Positions 35,301-43,435 of a DNA stretch of 64,000 bases are shown piece by piece. Within the stretch, counting starts at the first letter, position 1. Each line of letters opens with the position of its first letter. Location of the stretch: contig JBBQZP010000021.1 of assembly GCA_038207585.1 (NCBI GenBank), positions 1 to 64,000 on the forward strand, read 5' to 3'. The DNA is from JBBQZP01 sp038207585. GTDB taxonomy: Bacteria > Pseudomonadota > Alphaproteobacteria > Rhodobacterales > Rhodobacteraceae. Made by a program: the position numbers and the translations under genes. The notes beneath the pieces were generated by a model. It ran no database searches. It had not been told where the DNA came from and worked only from the letters and a program-made list of their open reading frames with translations.

Positions 35301-35681
35301 CATAAACGTGCGCGCCCGATCGTAATGACATCTATCGCGATGTCGGCGGGGATGCTGCCCTCGGCACTTGGCATTGGCGAGGGCGGGTCGTTCCGTGCGC
35401 CGATGGCCACGGCGGTGATCGGCGGGATCATCGCGTCAACCGTCCTGAGCCTGGTGATCGTGCCGTCGTTCTTTCTGATCATGGATGATCTGTCATGGCT
35501 CCTGGGCAAGCTGTTCGGCTGGATGGTCGGCCAGAAAGAAGAAGAACCCGAAGAACCCGAAGCGTCCGTTCTCGCCGCGCGCATCGACGTGCGGGCAGCG
35601 GAAATCGCCGAACTGAAATACCGGTTGGACGCGCTGGAAGCATCACAGCGCCCCGGATCGAAACTGTTCGTCGCGCAGTAG
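32370..35681 (+). CDS. RND-family efflux pump permease
   Basis: A 1103-residue pump of the AcrB/MexB superfamily with the usual twelve-helix layout and two large periplasmic loops. The proton-relay Asp pair is in GILVDDAIVEIENI of helix 4, and the equivalent C-terminal half has GIVTKNAILLIDFA. It ends with an acidic stretch (EEEPEEPEAS) and a short coiled-coil-like tail, longer than usual. It pairs with the adaptor 12 bases upstream. Sequence resembles multidrug rather than metal pumps, but the substrate is unknown. Confidence 0.94.
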   Translation: MNFSAWSIRNPIGPLLAFVMLMFLGWQSFNTLPITKFPNIDVPVVAVTVAQSGASPAELETQVTKEIEDAVAGITGVKNVTSTVSDGVSTTAVEFLIEVPTDKAVQDVKDKIDQIRGDLPTDIESPIVTRIDVEGGAIMTFAVTAPDMTFEEMSWFVSDTITRALQGRPGIGRVDRYGGADREIRIELDPAKLGSFGITAQAVSQQLRLTNADIGSGRSELGSGEQAIRTLGNQDTVANLQKATIALPSGRFVRLSDLGSVVDTYEELRSFGRFDGKQVVIFSVFRSKGASEVSVAETANKALDQVRAANPNVRIEMIDDKVFYTYGNYIAAIDTLLEGALLAILVVMAFLRNWRATLISAVALPLSAVPTFWLMDMLGFSLNLVSFLAMTLATGILVDDAIVEIENIARHIRMGKTPYRAAIEAADEIGLAVIATTFTIVAVFVPVSFMPGIPGQYFRQFGLTVAIAVLFSLLVARLITPMMAAYLMRTKDAGHADQKDGFIMRGYLGFVRMTTKSWKIPGIRLHFPNYYLTLLTSIGVVVVSIHFMSQIPGSLFPPEDESRVSVSVELPPGSTLDQTDRTTDMMREKIGKIDGVKSVLVIGGASPKGDLDIRRASVSVILDRLDNGFARKFSDLGQKLPLIGPYLPQAPVTGRIRPQNEIEAEIFTIVKSVPDVRAFKLNDRGARDISFSILSTDEADLNLAVQRLEDALAGEPLLANVASEGALPRPEIQITPRLAEVARLGITTQQIASVVRVATIGDVDAALAKLSIDNRLIPVRVRLNNASRENLNQISALKLTTASGNTVPLSAVADIRLSQGPSVVNRLNRDRIATIGASLPVGVALDTATARFNEIVASVQLPASVKVAPSGEAEIQAELVGSFVNAMIMGLMLVLTVLILLFKSVIQPFTILFSLPLAIGGVAAALIITSSPVSMPVLIGILMLMGIVTKNAILLIDFAIEMRKTGMDRVKAVMEAGHKRARPIVMTSIAMSAGMLPSALGIGEGGSFRAPMATAVIGGIIASTVLSLVIVPSFFLIMDDLSWLLGKLFGWMVGQKEEEPEEPEASVLAARIDVRAAEIAELKYRLDALEASQRPGSKLFVAQ

Positions 35682-35694
35682 CGCCCGCCCCGCG

Positions 35695-36468
35695 TCAGTG
35701 CAGCAAATTGCGCGGGGGTTTCGCGGGGGCATCGGGCAAGGCCACCTCGGAAACGGCAGGCAGACGCCGGCGGCGCGCCAGCCACGCGACGCCCAGCAGA
35801 TCGACAATCCCCACCAGCCCGCGTTGCAGGTTGTTGTATTTCGACTGCCCGCCGTAGCGCTCGGAGTGGGTGACATCCATCGTCACCACCGCCAACCCCT
35901 CGCGCCGCACCATCGCCGGCATGAACCGATGCAGATGGTCGAAATAGGCGATGTTCAGATAAACCGCGCGCGGAAACACCTTCATTCCGCAGCCTGAATC
36001 GCGGACCCCGTCGCGCAGGATCATCTGGCGCACCCGGTTCGCCAGTTTCGACGCCATCCGCTTGGACCACGTATCCTGCCTGCGCAACCTTTGCCCCTGC
36101 ACCAGCCCCAGCAAGGGGTCGGTCCCGGCGGCCAGAAAGGGTGCGATCAGGCGCGGCAGGTTGTCGGGCGGGTTCTGGCCGTCGGCATCCAGTGTTGCGA
36201 TGATGCGCCCGCGCGCCGCCTGAATACCGCTGCGCAGCGCCGCCGACTGGCCACAGGCACGGTCGTGATGCAGGATGCGCAGTTGTGGCAGACCGGGGGC
36301 CAGTGCCTGCAACACCGCCAGCATATCATCGCCCGATCCGTCATCGACCACTACAATCTCGTGCGGCACATCGTCCAGCGCCGCTGCAATCGCCTCGACT
36401 ACCGCCGCGATACTGGCGGATTCGTCTTTGGCGGGCAGAACCACGCTGACCTGAGGCGCCGGGGTCAT
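35695..36468 (-). CDS. family 2 glycosyltransferase (polyprenyl-phosphate sugar transferase type)
   Basis: A 257-residue GT2 enzyme. VSVVLPAKDESASI starts the nucleotide-binding fold, with VVDDGSGDD and the metal-binding ATLDADGQNPPD. It is of the dolichol-phosphate-mannose synthase/ArnC type but without the C-terminal membrane helices, so it would act at the cytoplasmic face on an undecaprenyl-phosphate acceptor. It overlaps the LAB_N gene by four bases. The RND pump gene converges on it with 13 bases between stops. Confidence 0.9.
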   Translation of the reverse strand: MTPAPQVSVVLPAKDESASIAAVVEAIAAALDDVPHEIVVVDDGSGDDMLAVLQALAPGLPQLRILHHDRACGQSAALRSGIQAARGRIIATLDADGQNPPDNLPRLIAPFLAAGTDPLLGLVQGQRLRRQDTWSKRMASKLANRVRQMILRDGVRDSGCGMKVFPRAVYLNIAYFDHLHRFMPAMVRREGLAVVTMDVTHSERYGGQSKYNNLQRGLVGIVDLLGVAWLARRRRLPAVSEVALPDAPAKPPRNLLH

Positions 36469-36815
36469 TCAGCAGCCGTTCCATCATCGCGCGATGATTT
36501 CTTGCGGATCAGCATCAGGTTACGCGCATAGACCAGAAGGCCGAACAACTGACCGCTGATGATAACGATATCCTGCTGCCAGATCGCATAGGTCAAAAGC
36601 GTGATCCCGCCCGCCAGCGAAAAGAACCAGAACGCCACCGGCACCACGCTTTCGCGCCGGATCTCGCTGACCAGCCATTGCACAAGAAAACGCCCCGAAA
36701 AGAGCGCCTGCCCCAGAAAGCCGATCCCGATCCAGACGGCGGCATTGTCCGACCAAGGCATCGCCGTGTGCAGCCACAGCATCACGTCATGTATCCACAA
36801 GGTAAAGCCGTTCAT
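36465..36815 (-). CDS. lipid-A-biosynthesis N-terminal domain (LAB_N) membrane protein
   Basis: A 116-residue protein with three membrane helices and the LAB_N pattern: GIGFLGQALFSGRFLVQWLVSE followed by VPVAFWFFSLAGG and LFGLLVYARNLMLIRK. Such proteins are encoded next to ArnC-like transferases and an ArnT-like transferase that decorates lipid A or other lipids. The third gene is not here. The overlap with the GT2 gene shows that the two are made together. Confidence 0.9.
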   Translation of the reverse strand: MNGFTLWIHDVMLWLHTAMPWSDNAAVWIGIGFLGQALFSGRFLVQWLVSEIRRESVVPVAFWFFSLAGGITLLTYAIWQQDIVIISGQLFGLLVYARNLMLIRKKSSRDDGTAAE

Positions 36816-36987
36816 CCGTGCATCCGTCTTTCAGGGGCCAGAAGTGCGCGCAGTCGCACCCCGTGCGTTTCGCCGCAATCTAAAGGGTCCGGCGAAAAGA
36901 TGCCAGCCAAACGCTGTAAATCGCGCGTCGGTGCGAAACCGGATGCGAGGGGTTTTGCCGATGACGCTAGGTCAGACACGCATACCC

Positions 36988-37012
36988 AAAAAAAGGCGGT
37001 GCTTTTGACCGC
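36988..37012 (-). terminator. orphan rho-independent terminator-like hairpin
   Basis: On the minus strand GCGGT-CAAAAGC-ACCGC is followed by C and seven T residues. No annotated minus-strand gene ends here: the proline iminopeptidase gene starts 83 bases to the right on the plus strand. It may stop antisense transcription, or end a short minus-strand RNA. The remainder of 36816-37094 shows no gene. Confidence 0.5.
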
Positions 37013-37094
37013 GCAATCGCTAGTCTCTTGCAATCGGGGCGCGATCCCCGACCTGAGCCGTGCTGACCCGGACCCCGCCAAGGACAACGACCCA

Positions 37095-38054
37095 ATGATC
37101 CCGCGCCGCGCGCTTTACCCCGAATGCTCGCCCTACACCTCGGGGCGGTTGGCTGTGGGTGGCAGCCATGATCTGCATTACGAGGAATGCGGCAACCCCG
37201 ACGGCAAGCCCGTGATCGTGCTGCATGGCGGGCCGGGTGGTGGGATTTCACCCTATCTGCGCCAGTGCCACGACCCCGCGCGGTATCGCATCATCCTGAT
37301 GGATCAGCGCGGCTGCGGCGGGTCGACCCCGCACGCCAGCCTTGAGGCCAATACCACATGGGATCTGGTCGCCGATATCGAGGCGTTGCGGGTGCATCTG
37401 GGCATCGAACGCTGGCAGGTGGTCGGCGGCTCATGGGGGTCAACGCTGGCACTCGCCTACGCAATCACCCACCGCGCGCGCGTGACAGAACTGGTGCTGC
37501 GAGGCGTATTCACCGTCCGGCAGGCCGAGATTGACTGGTTTTATCAACGCGGTGCCAGCTTTCTTTACCCCGAAGCCTTCGCCGCCTATGTCGCCCCGAT
37601 CCCCTTGCCCGAACGTGACGATCTGGTCGCAGCATACCACCGCCGCCTGACCGGGCCGGACGCAGCGCAGGCGCTGGTTTGCGCAAAGGCATGGGCCACA
37701 TGGGAGGCGTCGACCCTGTCGCTGATCCCCGACCCCACCCTGATCGCCGACTTTGCCGATGATCATTTCGCCATCGCATTTGCCCGCATCGAATGCCACT
37801 ATTTCACGCACAAAGGCTTCTTCGCGACCGATGGCTGGCTGTTGCAACAGGCGCATGTCTTGCGCGGCCTGCCGGGGGCGATCATCCACGGACGTTATGA
37901 TGTGGTCACGCCGCTTGAGACAGCCTGGCTTCTGGCGCAGGAATGGCCCGACGCGCACCTGCACATCATCCCCGACGCGGGCCACATGGGCCGCGAGCCT
38001 GGGATTGCCGATGCGATGGTGCGCGCGACCGACCGATTTGCCGATACCCCCTAG
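37095..38054 (+). CDS. pip: proline iminopeptidase
   Basis: A 319-residue alpha/beta hydrolase of peptidase family S33 that removes N-terminal proline from peptides. Visible features are VIVLHGGPGGG (oxyanion hole), DQRGCGGSTPH, the nucleophile elbow GGSWGSTLA, the acid in GRYDVVTP and the His in DAGHMG. The length is normal and no signal peptide is present, so it is cytoplasmic. ATG at 37095 follows AAGGA. It precedes a peptide importer on the same strand, which would supply substrates. Confidence 0.95.
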   Translation: MIPRRALYPECSPYTSGRLAVGGSHDLHYEECGNPDGKPVIVLHGGPGGGISPYLRQCHDPARYRIILMDQRGCGGSTPHASLEANTTWDLVADIEALRVHLGIERWQVVGGSWGSTLALAYAITHRARVTELVLRGVFTVRQAEIDWFYQRGASFLYPEAFAAYVAPIPLPERDDLVAAYHRRLTGPDAAQALVCAKAWATWEASTLSLIPDPTLIADFADDHFAIAFARIECHYFTHKGFFATDGWLLQQAHVLRGLPGAIIHGRYDVVTPLETAWLLAQEWPDAHLHIIPDAGHMGREPGIADAMVRATDRFADTP

Positions 38055-38139
38055 GGGCGCGGCCCCCGCCACCTTGGGCGGGCCTTCAAACGGATGCGGG
38101 GCAAGGACATCCCCGCACATTAACAATGGGAGACGACAC

Positions 38140-39714
38140 ATGACCATGATTCTGCGAACCCTTCTGCTGACCGGCAGCCTGATCGCGCTGACCAGCGGCG
38201 CTTTTGCCGAAACCGTGCTGAACCGTGGCAATTCCGCCGACCCGGAATCGCTTGATCCGCACAAGACCTCAACTGTGTATGAGGCCAATATCCTGCGTGA
38301 TCTGTTCATGGGACTGACCGCACAGGATGCGGCCGCCAAGGTCATTCCCGGTGCCGCTGAAAGCTGGACGGTTTCGGAGGATGGCAAGGTCTATACCTTC
38401 AAGCTGCGCAGCGGGGCCACATGGTCGGACGGCAGCCCGGTTACCGCCGATGATTTCGTCTTTGCATGGCAGCGCGTCGTGAACCCCGAAACCGCAGCCG
38501 AATATGCCTATATGCTGGCTCCGGTTGTGGGTGCCGAAGATATCACTGCAGGCAAGGCCAAACCTGACACGCTGGGCGTCAAGGCCGTGGATGCCGGCAC
38601 GTTCGAGGTAACGCTGAACGCCCCCACCCCCTATTTTCTGGAAATGGTAACCCATCAGGCGACCTATCCCGTCAGCAAGGCCAATGTCGAAGCCCTGGGG
38701 GCCGATTTCACGAAGCCCGGCAATCTGGTATCGAACGGCGCTTATACGCTGACCAGCTTTACCCCCAACGACAAGATCGTGCTGACCAAGAATGCAGCCT
38801 TCTACGATGCCGCGAATGTCGCGATTGACACCGTCAACTTCTACCCCACCGAAGACCGCTCTGCCGCGATGAAACGGTTCGAGGCGGGCGAGTTGGACAT
38901 GAACGATGATTTCCCGACCGAGCAACTGAGCGACATCAAGGCGAAATTCGGCGATCAGGTGAAGGTCGGCCCGTATCTGGGCACCTATTACTATGCCTTC
39001 AAGGTCGACAGCGCGCCGTGGGATAATGTGGAATTGCGCCAGGCCATCTCGATGGCCATCGACCGCGATTATCTGGCCGAGGAAGTCTGGCAGAACACCA
39101 TGATCCCTGCCTATTCCTTTGTTCCGCCCGGAATTGACGGCTACTCCGACAGCAAGCTGCCCTATGCTGACATGACCCAGATCGACCGCGAAGATGCTGC
39201 GCGCGCGGTTCTGGAAAAGCTGGGGTATACAGAGGCCAACCCGCTGAACATGGAAATCCGGTTCAACACCTCGGAAAACCACACCAATACCGCGGTGGCG
39301 ATTCAGGAACAGTTGAAACCGCTTGGCATCAACGTGACCCTGCTGAACACCGACACCTCTACCCACTACGGCTTTCTTGAATCGCACGGCGATTTCGACA
39401 TCGCCCGCGCAGGCTGGATCGCCGACTACAAAGACCCGGAAAACTTCCTCGCCCTTTGCAAGACCGGGGCGGGCAACAACTATGCTGTCTATTCCAACCC
39501 CGAGTATGACGCGCTTCTGGCCAAGGCCGCAGCCGAGGCCGACCCCGCAAAGCGGATGGGCTTTTTGTCCGAAGCCGAAGCGATTGGCGTGGCGCGCGAC
39601 CTGTGCGTCGTGCCGCTGCTGAACTACAGCTACCACGAAGTCGTTTCCAACACGCTGAAAGGCTATCAGGAAAACATCATGCAGATCCATCCGACCCGCT
39701 TTCTAAGCAAGTGA
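38140..39714 (+). CDS. oppA: oligopeptide ABC transporter substrate-binding protein (OppA type)
   Basis: A 524-residue SBP family 5 protein with a Sec signal (MTMILRTLLLTGSLIALTSGAFA). Family segments include NRGNSADPESLDPHKTS and VTADDFVFAWQRVVNPETAA and a C-terminal lobe with RAGWIADYKDP. GGGAGA at 38128-38133 precedes the ATG. It starts the operon oppA-B-C-DF. The 85 bases upstream hold a GC hairpin after the peptidase gene. Its length and peptide-like motifs favour oligopeptides, including murein peptides, over dipeptides. Confidence 0.93.
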   Translation: MTMILRTLLLTGSLIALTSGAFAETVLNRGNSADPESLDPHKTSTVYEANILRDLFMGLTAQDAAAKVIPGAAESWTVSEDGKVYTFKLRSGATWSDGSPVTADDFVFAWQRVVNPETAAEYAYMLAPVVGAEDITAGKAKPDTLGVKAVDAGTFEVTLNAPTPYFLEMVTHQATYPVSKANVEALGADFTKPGNLVSNGAYTLTSFTPNDKIVLTKNAAFYDAANVAIDTVNFYPTEDRSAAMKRFEAGELDMNDDFPTEQLSDIKAKFGDQVKVGPYLGTYYYAFKVDSAPWDNVELRQAISMAIDRDYLAEEVWQNTMIPAYSFVPPGIDGYSDSKLPYADMTQIDREDAARAVLEKLGYTEANPLNMEIRFNTSENHTNTAVAIQEQLKPLGINVTLLNTDTSTHYGFLESHGDFDIARAGWIADYKDPENFLALCKTGAGNNYAVYSNPEYDALLAKAAAEADPAKRMGFLSEAEAIGVARDLCVVPLLNYSYHEVVSNTLKGYQENIMQIHPTRFLSK

Positions 39715-39724
39715 TCTGATGGCA

Positions 39725-39749
39725 GGTGCCGCCCCCAGCGGGCGGCACC
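39725..39749 (+). terminator. intra-operon stem-loop between oppA and oppB
   Basis: GGTGCCGCCC and GGGCGGCACC form a perfect 10-bp stem with a 5-nt loop, ten bases past the oppA stop, without a T-run. It should reduce read-through into oppB or protect the oppA mRNA end, giving excess binding protein. The same arrangement occurs after the polyol binding-protein gene at 13653-13680. Confidence 0.8.
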
Positions 39750-39770
39750 CCTTCTGCGAAAGGTTTGTCC

Positions 39771-40694
39771 ATGTTGCGCTATGTGCTGAAGCGGTTTCTG
39801 ACCGCTATTCCCACGCTGTTCGTGATTGTCACCCTGTCGTTCTTCCTGATGCGCGTCGCCCCCGGCGGGCCGTTCAATCAGGAAAAGGGGCTGAACCCGG
39901 CAATCAAGGCCAATCTGGAAAAGCTGTATCAGTTGGATTTGCCGCTTTGGCACCAATACTGGAACTACCTCAAGGCGTTGGCTGTGGGTGATTTCGGGCC
40001 CAGCTATACGCGCCCCGAATTTACCGTGGCCGAGATGTTTCAGGCGGGCCTGCCAATCTCCATCCAACTGGGGGCTACGGCGCTGGTGCTCGCCTTGGTG
40101 ATCGGATCGGCGATGGGCATCGTCGCGGCCCTGCGCCAGAACCGGCTGGCCGATTACGCGGTGATCGCGACCGCCACGGCAGGCAGCACGATCCCGACCT
40201 TCGTGATTGCACCGCTGTTTCAGTTGACCTTCGCACTGTCACTGAAATGGTTTCCCGTCGGCGGCTGGAACGACGGCGCATTCGTCAACACCGTGGGTCC
40301 GGTGCTGACGCTGATGTTGCCACAGCTTGCCCTCGTCGCCCGCCTGATGCGCGGTTCGATGATCGAAAGCCTGCGCTCGCACCACATCCGCACGGCGCGG
40401 GCCTTGGGGCTTTCGGATTGGTCGGTGGTGATCCGCCATGCGTTTCGCGGGGCGCTGATGCCGGTGATTTCTTATGCCGGGCCTGCGGCGGCGGCACTGC
40501 TGACCGGGTCGATCATCGTGGAGACGGTCTTCGGCATTCCCGGCATTGGCCGCTATTTCGTCGAATCGGCCCTGAACCGCGACTATACGGTGGTCATGGG
40601 AACGGTGGTGATCATCGCGGTTTTCACCATATTTTTCAATCTGATCGTCGACATTCTTTATGCGTTTGTCGACCCACGGGTGCGCTATGACTGA
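39771..40694 (+). CDS. oppB: oligopeptide ABC transporter permease OppB
   Basis: A 307-residue permease with about six helices. The start MLRYVLKRFLTAIPTLFVIV and RVAPGGPFNQEKGLNP are typical of OppB. The EAA-type loop is RTARALGLSDWSVVIRHAFR. It forms the channel with OppC. ATG at 39771 follows AAAGG. It overlaps oppC by eight bases. Confidence 0.94.
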   Translation: MLRYVLKRFLTAIPTLFVIVTLSFFLMRVAPGGPFNQEKGLNPAIKANLEKLYQLDLPLWHQYWNYLKALAVGDFGPSYTRPEFTVAEMFQAGLPISIQLGATALVLALVIGSAMGIVAALRQNRLADYAVIATATAGSTIPTFVIAPLFQLTFALSLKWFPVGGWNDGAFVNTVGPVLTLMLPQLALVARLMRGSMIESLRSHHIRTARALGLSDWSVVIRHAFRGALMPVISYAGPAAAALLTGSIIVETVFGIPGIGRYFVESALNRDYTVVMGTVVIIAVFTIFFNLIVDILYAFVDPRVRYD

Positions 40695-41811
40695 CATTCC
40701 CGCCCCTGCCGTCACCCCCGCCGCCGGGCGCTCGCTCTGGGCCGATGCCTGGGCGCGGCTCAAGGCCAACCGCGCCGCGATGATAAGCCTTTGGTATCTG
40801 GCCTTCATGGCGCTGATCTGCATCATTGGCCCGATGCTGACGCCAAATGCCTTTTCCACCATCCACCAGAATTACACCCGCGTCGCCCCCAGCCTTGCCC
40901 CCTATCCCACCACCGACATGATCAAACCCGCCGCCGAAGATGCCGTGCGCCGGGGAAGGATGGAGCTTGCCGACTGGACGCGCGAGGGCGGCATGGTCAC
41001 GATGCACGTCACCTCAAAACGCCCGATAGATGCGCGGGTGACGCGCTATATCGACCGCTCGGACATGTTTGAGGATGCAAAGGCCACCGAAATAGCAGCC
41101 GACGGTCTGTCAGCCACGATCACCGCCACGGTCGCGCAGAAATACTTCCTGTTCGGCACCGATGCGACAGGGCGCGACCTACTGACCCGCACCCTGATTG
41201 CGGGTCGGGTGTCGCTGGCCATCGGGCTTTTGGCCGGGTTGGTCGCCGTGGTCATCGGCGTGGTTTACGGCGCCACCGCAGGCTTTGTCGGCGGCAAGAC
41301 GGATGAGGTGATGATGCGCATCGTCGACATCCTGTATTCGCTGCCCTTCATCTTTTTCGTCATCATGCTGGTTGTGTTTTTCGGCCGCAATTTCGTGCTG
41401 ATGTTTCTGGCCGTGGGGGCCGTTCTATGGCTCGACATGGCGCGGATCGTGCGGGGGCAAGCGCTTTCCATCAAGCGGCAGGAATACGTTCAGGCGGCCG
41501 AGGCTTTGGGTGTTACCCGCGCGGGCATCCTTGCGCGCCACATCGTGCCAAACCTTCTGGGGCCGGTTGCGATTTACATGACCCTTCTGGTGCCGCAGGT
41601 GATCATCCTTGAAAGTTTCCTGTCTTATCTTGGCCTTGGCGTGCAGGAACCGATGTCAAGTTGGGGTGTCCTGATCAGTCAGGGTGCGAAAAACATGCCC
41701 TACGCCAACTGGCTTTTGTTCTTTCCGGCGGTCTTTCTGATCTCCACCCTGTTCGCGCTGAACTTCATCGGCGACGGATTGCGCGACGCGCTTGACCCGA
41801 AGGACCGCTAA
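40687..41811 (+). CDS. oppC: oligopeptide ABC transporter permease OppC
   Basis: A 374-residue permease. An N-terminal helix (MISLWYLAFMALICIIGPML) is followed by a long periplasmic insertion of about 100 residues before FGTDATGRDLLTR, the landmark of OppC. The EAA loop is QAAEALGVTRAGILARHIVPN. The insertion makes the protein longer than the usual 300 residues of OppC from E. coli, but similar long forms exist in alphaproteobacteria. It pairs with OppB. Confidence 0.93.
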   Translation: MTDIPAPAVTPAAGRSLWADAWARLKANRAAMISLWYLAFMALICIIGPMLTPNAFSTIHQNYTRVAPSLAPYPTTDMIKPAAEDAVRRGRMELADWTREGGMVTMHVTSKRPIDARVTRYIDRSDMFEDAKATEIAADGLSATITATVAQKYFLFGTDATGRDLLTRTLIAGRVSLAIGLLAGLVAVVIGVVYGATAGFVGGKTDEVMMRIVDILYSLPFIFFVIMLVVFFGRNFVLMFLAVGAVLWLDMARIVRGQALSIKRQEYVQAAEALGVTRAGILARHIVPNLLGPVAIYMTLLVPQVIILESFLSYLGLGVQEPMSSWGVLISQGAKNMPYANWLLFFPAVFLISTLFALNFIGDGLRDALDPKDR

Positions 41812-41812
41812 G

Positions 41813-43402
41813 ATGGACCCGATCCTGACGTTGCGCGATCTGCGCGTTTCCTTCGATACACTTGACGGTGCGGTGGATGCGGTAAAGGGCCTGAACCTGA
41901 CCGTAGCGCCCGGTGAAACCGTGGCGATCGTGGGCGAAAGCGGGTCGGGCAAAAGCCAGTCGATGATGGCCGCGATGGGGCTTTTGGCGAGTAACGGGCA
42001 GGCGTCGGGGGTTGCCGATTACCGGGGCACAAACCTTGTCGGCTTGCGGAAATCGGACTTGAACCGCATTCGCGGCGCCAAGATCACGATGATTTTCCAG
42101 GAACCGATGACCTCGCTTGATCCCTTGTACCGCATCGGCGACCAGATCATGGAGCCGATCCTGCGGCATCAGGGCGGCAATCGGGCGGCAGCTCGCGCCC
42201 GCGCCATCGAGATGCTGACCCTCGTGAAAATCCCCGATCCCGCGCGCCGGATGCGGTCTTATCCGCATGAGCTTTCGGGCGGTCAGCGCCAGCGCGTGAT
42301 GATCGCGATGGCCTTGGCAAACACCCCCGACATCCTGATCGCGGATGAGCCGACAACCGCTCTGGATGTGACAATTCAGGCCGAAATACTGGACCTTATG
42401 AAGGGCCTGCAACAGCAATTCGGCATGGCGATGGTGTTCATCACGCATGATCTGGGCGTCGTGAAACGTATCGCCGACCGGGTCTATGTGATGCGGCAGG
42501 GCGAGGTGGTCGAGGATGGCCCGACCGCACAGGTCTTTGCCACCCCCCGCCACGCCTACACCCGCGCGCTGCTGGACGCCGAACCCTCGGGCACCAAGGC
42601 CCCGCCCCCCGACGCAGCACCCATCATCCTGCAAGGCGACCGGATCGGCGTGGAATTCCGGCTGGGCGGCGGGTTTCTGCGCGGCAAGCCCACCATCCTG
42701 CGCGCCGTCGACAACGTGTCGGTGCATCTGCGGCAGGGCCAGACCATCGGCATCGTGGGCGAATCCGGTTCGGGCAAATCCACCCTCGCGCGCGCGCTGT
42801 TGCGCCTGATGCCCTGTCAGGGCGCGATCAGGTTTGAGGGGCGCGATATTGCGGCTTTGGGCGTGGCCGAGATGCGCCCCCTGCGGCGGCAGTTGCAGAT
42901 CGTGATGCAGGACCCGTTCGGATCGCTGTCGCCGCGCATGACGGCAGGCCAGATCGTGACCGAGGGGCTGCTGGTCCACGACCCCCGCATGTCGGCCCGC
43001 GACCGCGACCTGCGCGCCGCACAGGCGTTGGAGGAGGTGCAACTCGACCCCGCCTTGCGCAACCGCTATCCGCATGAGTTTTCGGGCGGTCAGCGCCAAC
43101 GCATCGCCATCGCCCGCGCGATCATCCTGAAGCCGCGACTGGTGGTGCTGGACGAGCCGACCTCGGCCCTTGACCGGCAGGTGCAGCGCCAGATCGTCGA
43201 CCTTCTGCGCGACCTGCAGGCCGCACACGGGCTGAGCTATCTGTTCATCAGCCACGATCTGGCCGTGGTCCGCGCGATGTCGGACCATATCATGGTGATG
43301 AAGGACGGGCGATTGATCGAGGAAGGCACGCCGGATCAGGTGCTGGACGCGCCGCGGGATGAGTATACGCGCAGGTTGATGGCGGCGGCGTTTGCGGGGT
43401 GA
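41813..43402 (+). CDS. fused oligopeptide ABC transporter ATPase (OppD-OppF)
   Basis: A 529-residue protein with two complete ATPase domains in one chain. The first has GESGSGKSQS, LSGGQRQRVMIA and DEPTTALDV; the second has GESGSGKSTLA, FSGGQRQRIAIA and DEPTSALDR. Both switch His residues (THD, SHD) are present. It provides both ATPases of the importer in place of separate OppD and OppF. It starts one base after oppC. Fused forms are common in Rhodobacterales. Confidence 0.94.
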   Translation: MDPILTLRDLRVSFDTLDGAVDAVKGLNLTVAPGETVAIVGESGSGKSQSMMAAMGLLASNGQASGVADYRGTNLVGLRKSDLNRIRGAKITMIFQEPMTSLDPLYRIGDQIMEPILRHQGGNRAAARARAIEMLTLVKIPDPARRMRSYPHELSGGQRQRVMIAMALANTPDILIADEPTTALDVTIQAEILDLMKGLQQQFGMAMVFITHDLGVVKRIADRVYVMRQGEVVEDGPTAQVFATPRHAYTRALLDAEPSGTKAPPPDAAPIILQGDRIGVEFRLGGGFLRGKPTILRAVDNVSVHLRQGQTIGIVGESGSGKSTLARALLRLMPCQGAIRFEGRDIAALGVAEMRPLRRQLQIVMQDPFGSLSPRMTAGQIVTEGLLVHDPRMSARDRDLRAAQALEEVQLDPALRNRYPHEFSGGQRQRIAIARAIILKPRLVVLDEPTSALDRQVQRQIVDLLRDLQAAHGLSYLFISHDLAVVRAMSDHIMVMKDGRLIEEGTPDQVLDAPRDEYTRRLMAAAFAG

Positions 43403-43435
43403 GGGGGGTCTTTTGCGAATTCCTGTCGTTGGACT

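Noticed and set aside
36465..36815. Lipid-A-disaccharide synthase fragment
   Set aside because: The LAB_N domain is a stand-alone membrane protein in many genomes; the gene is complete with its own start and overlaps the GT2 gene.
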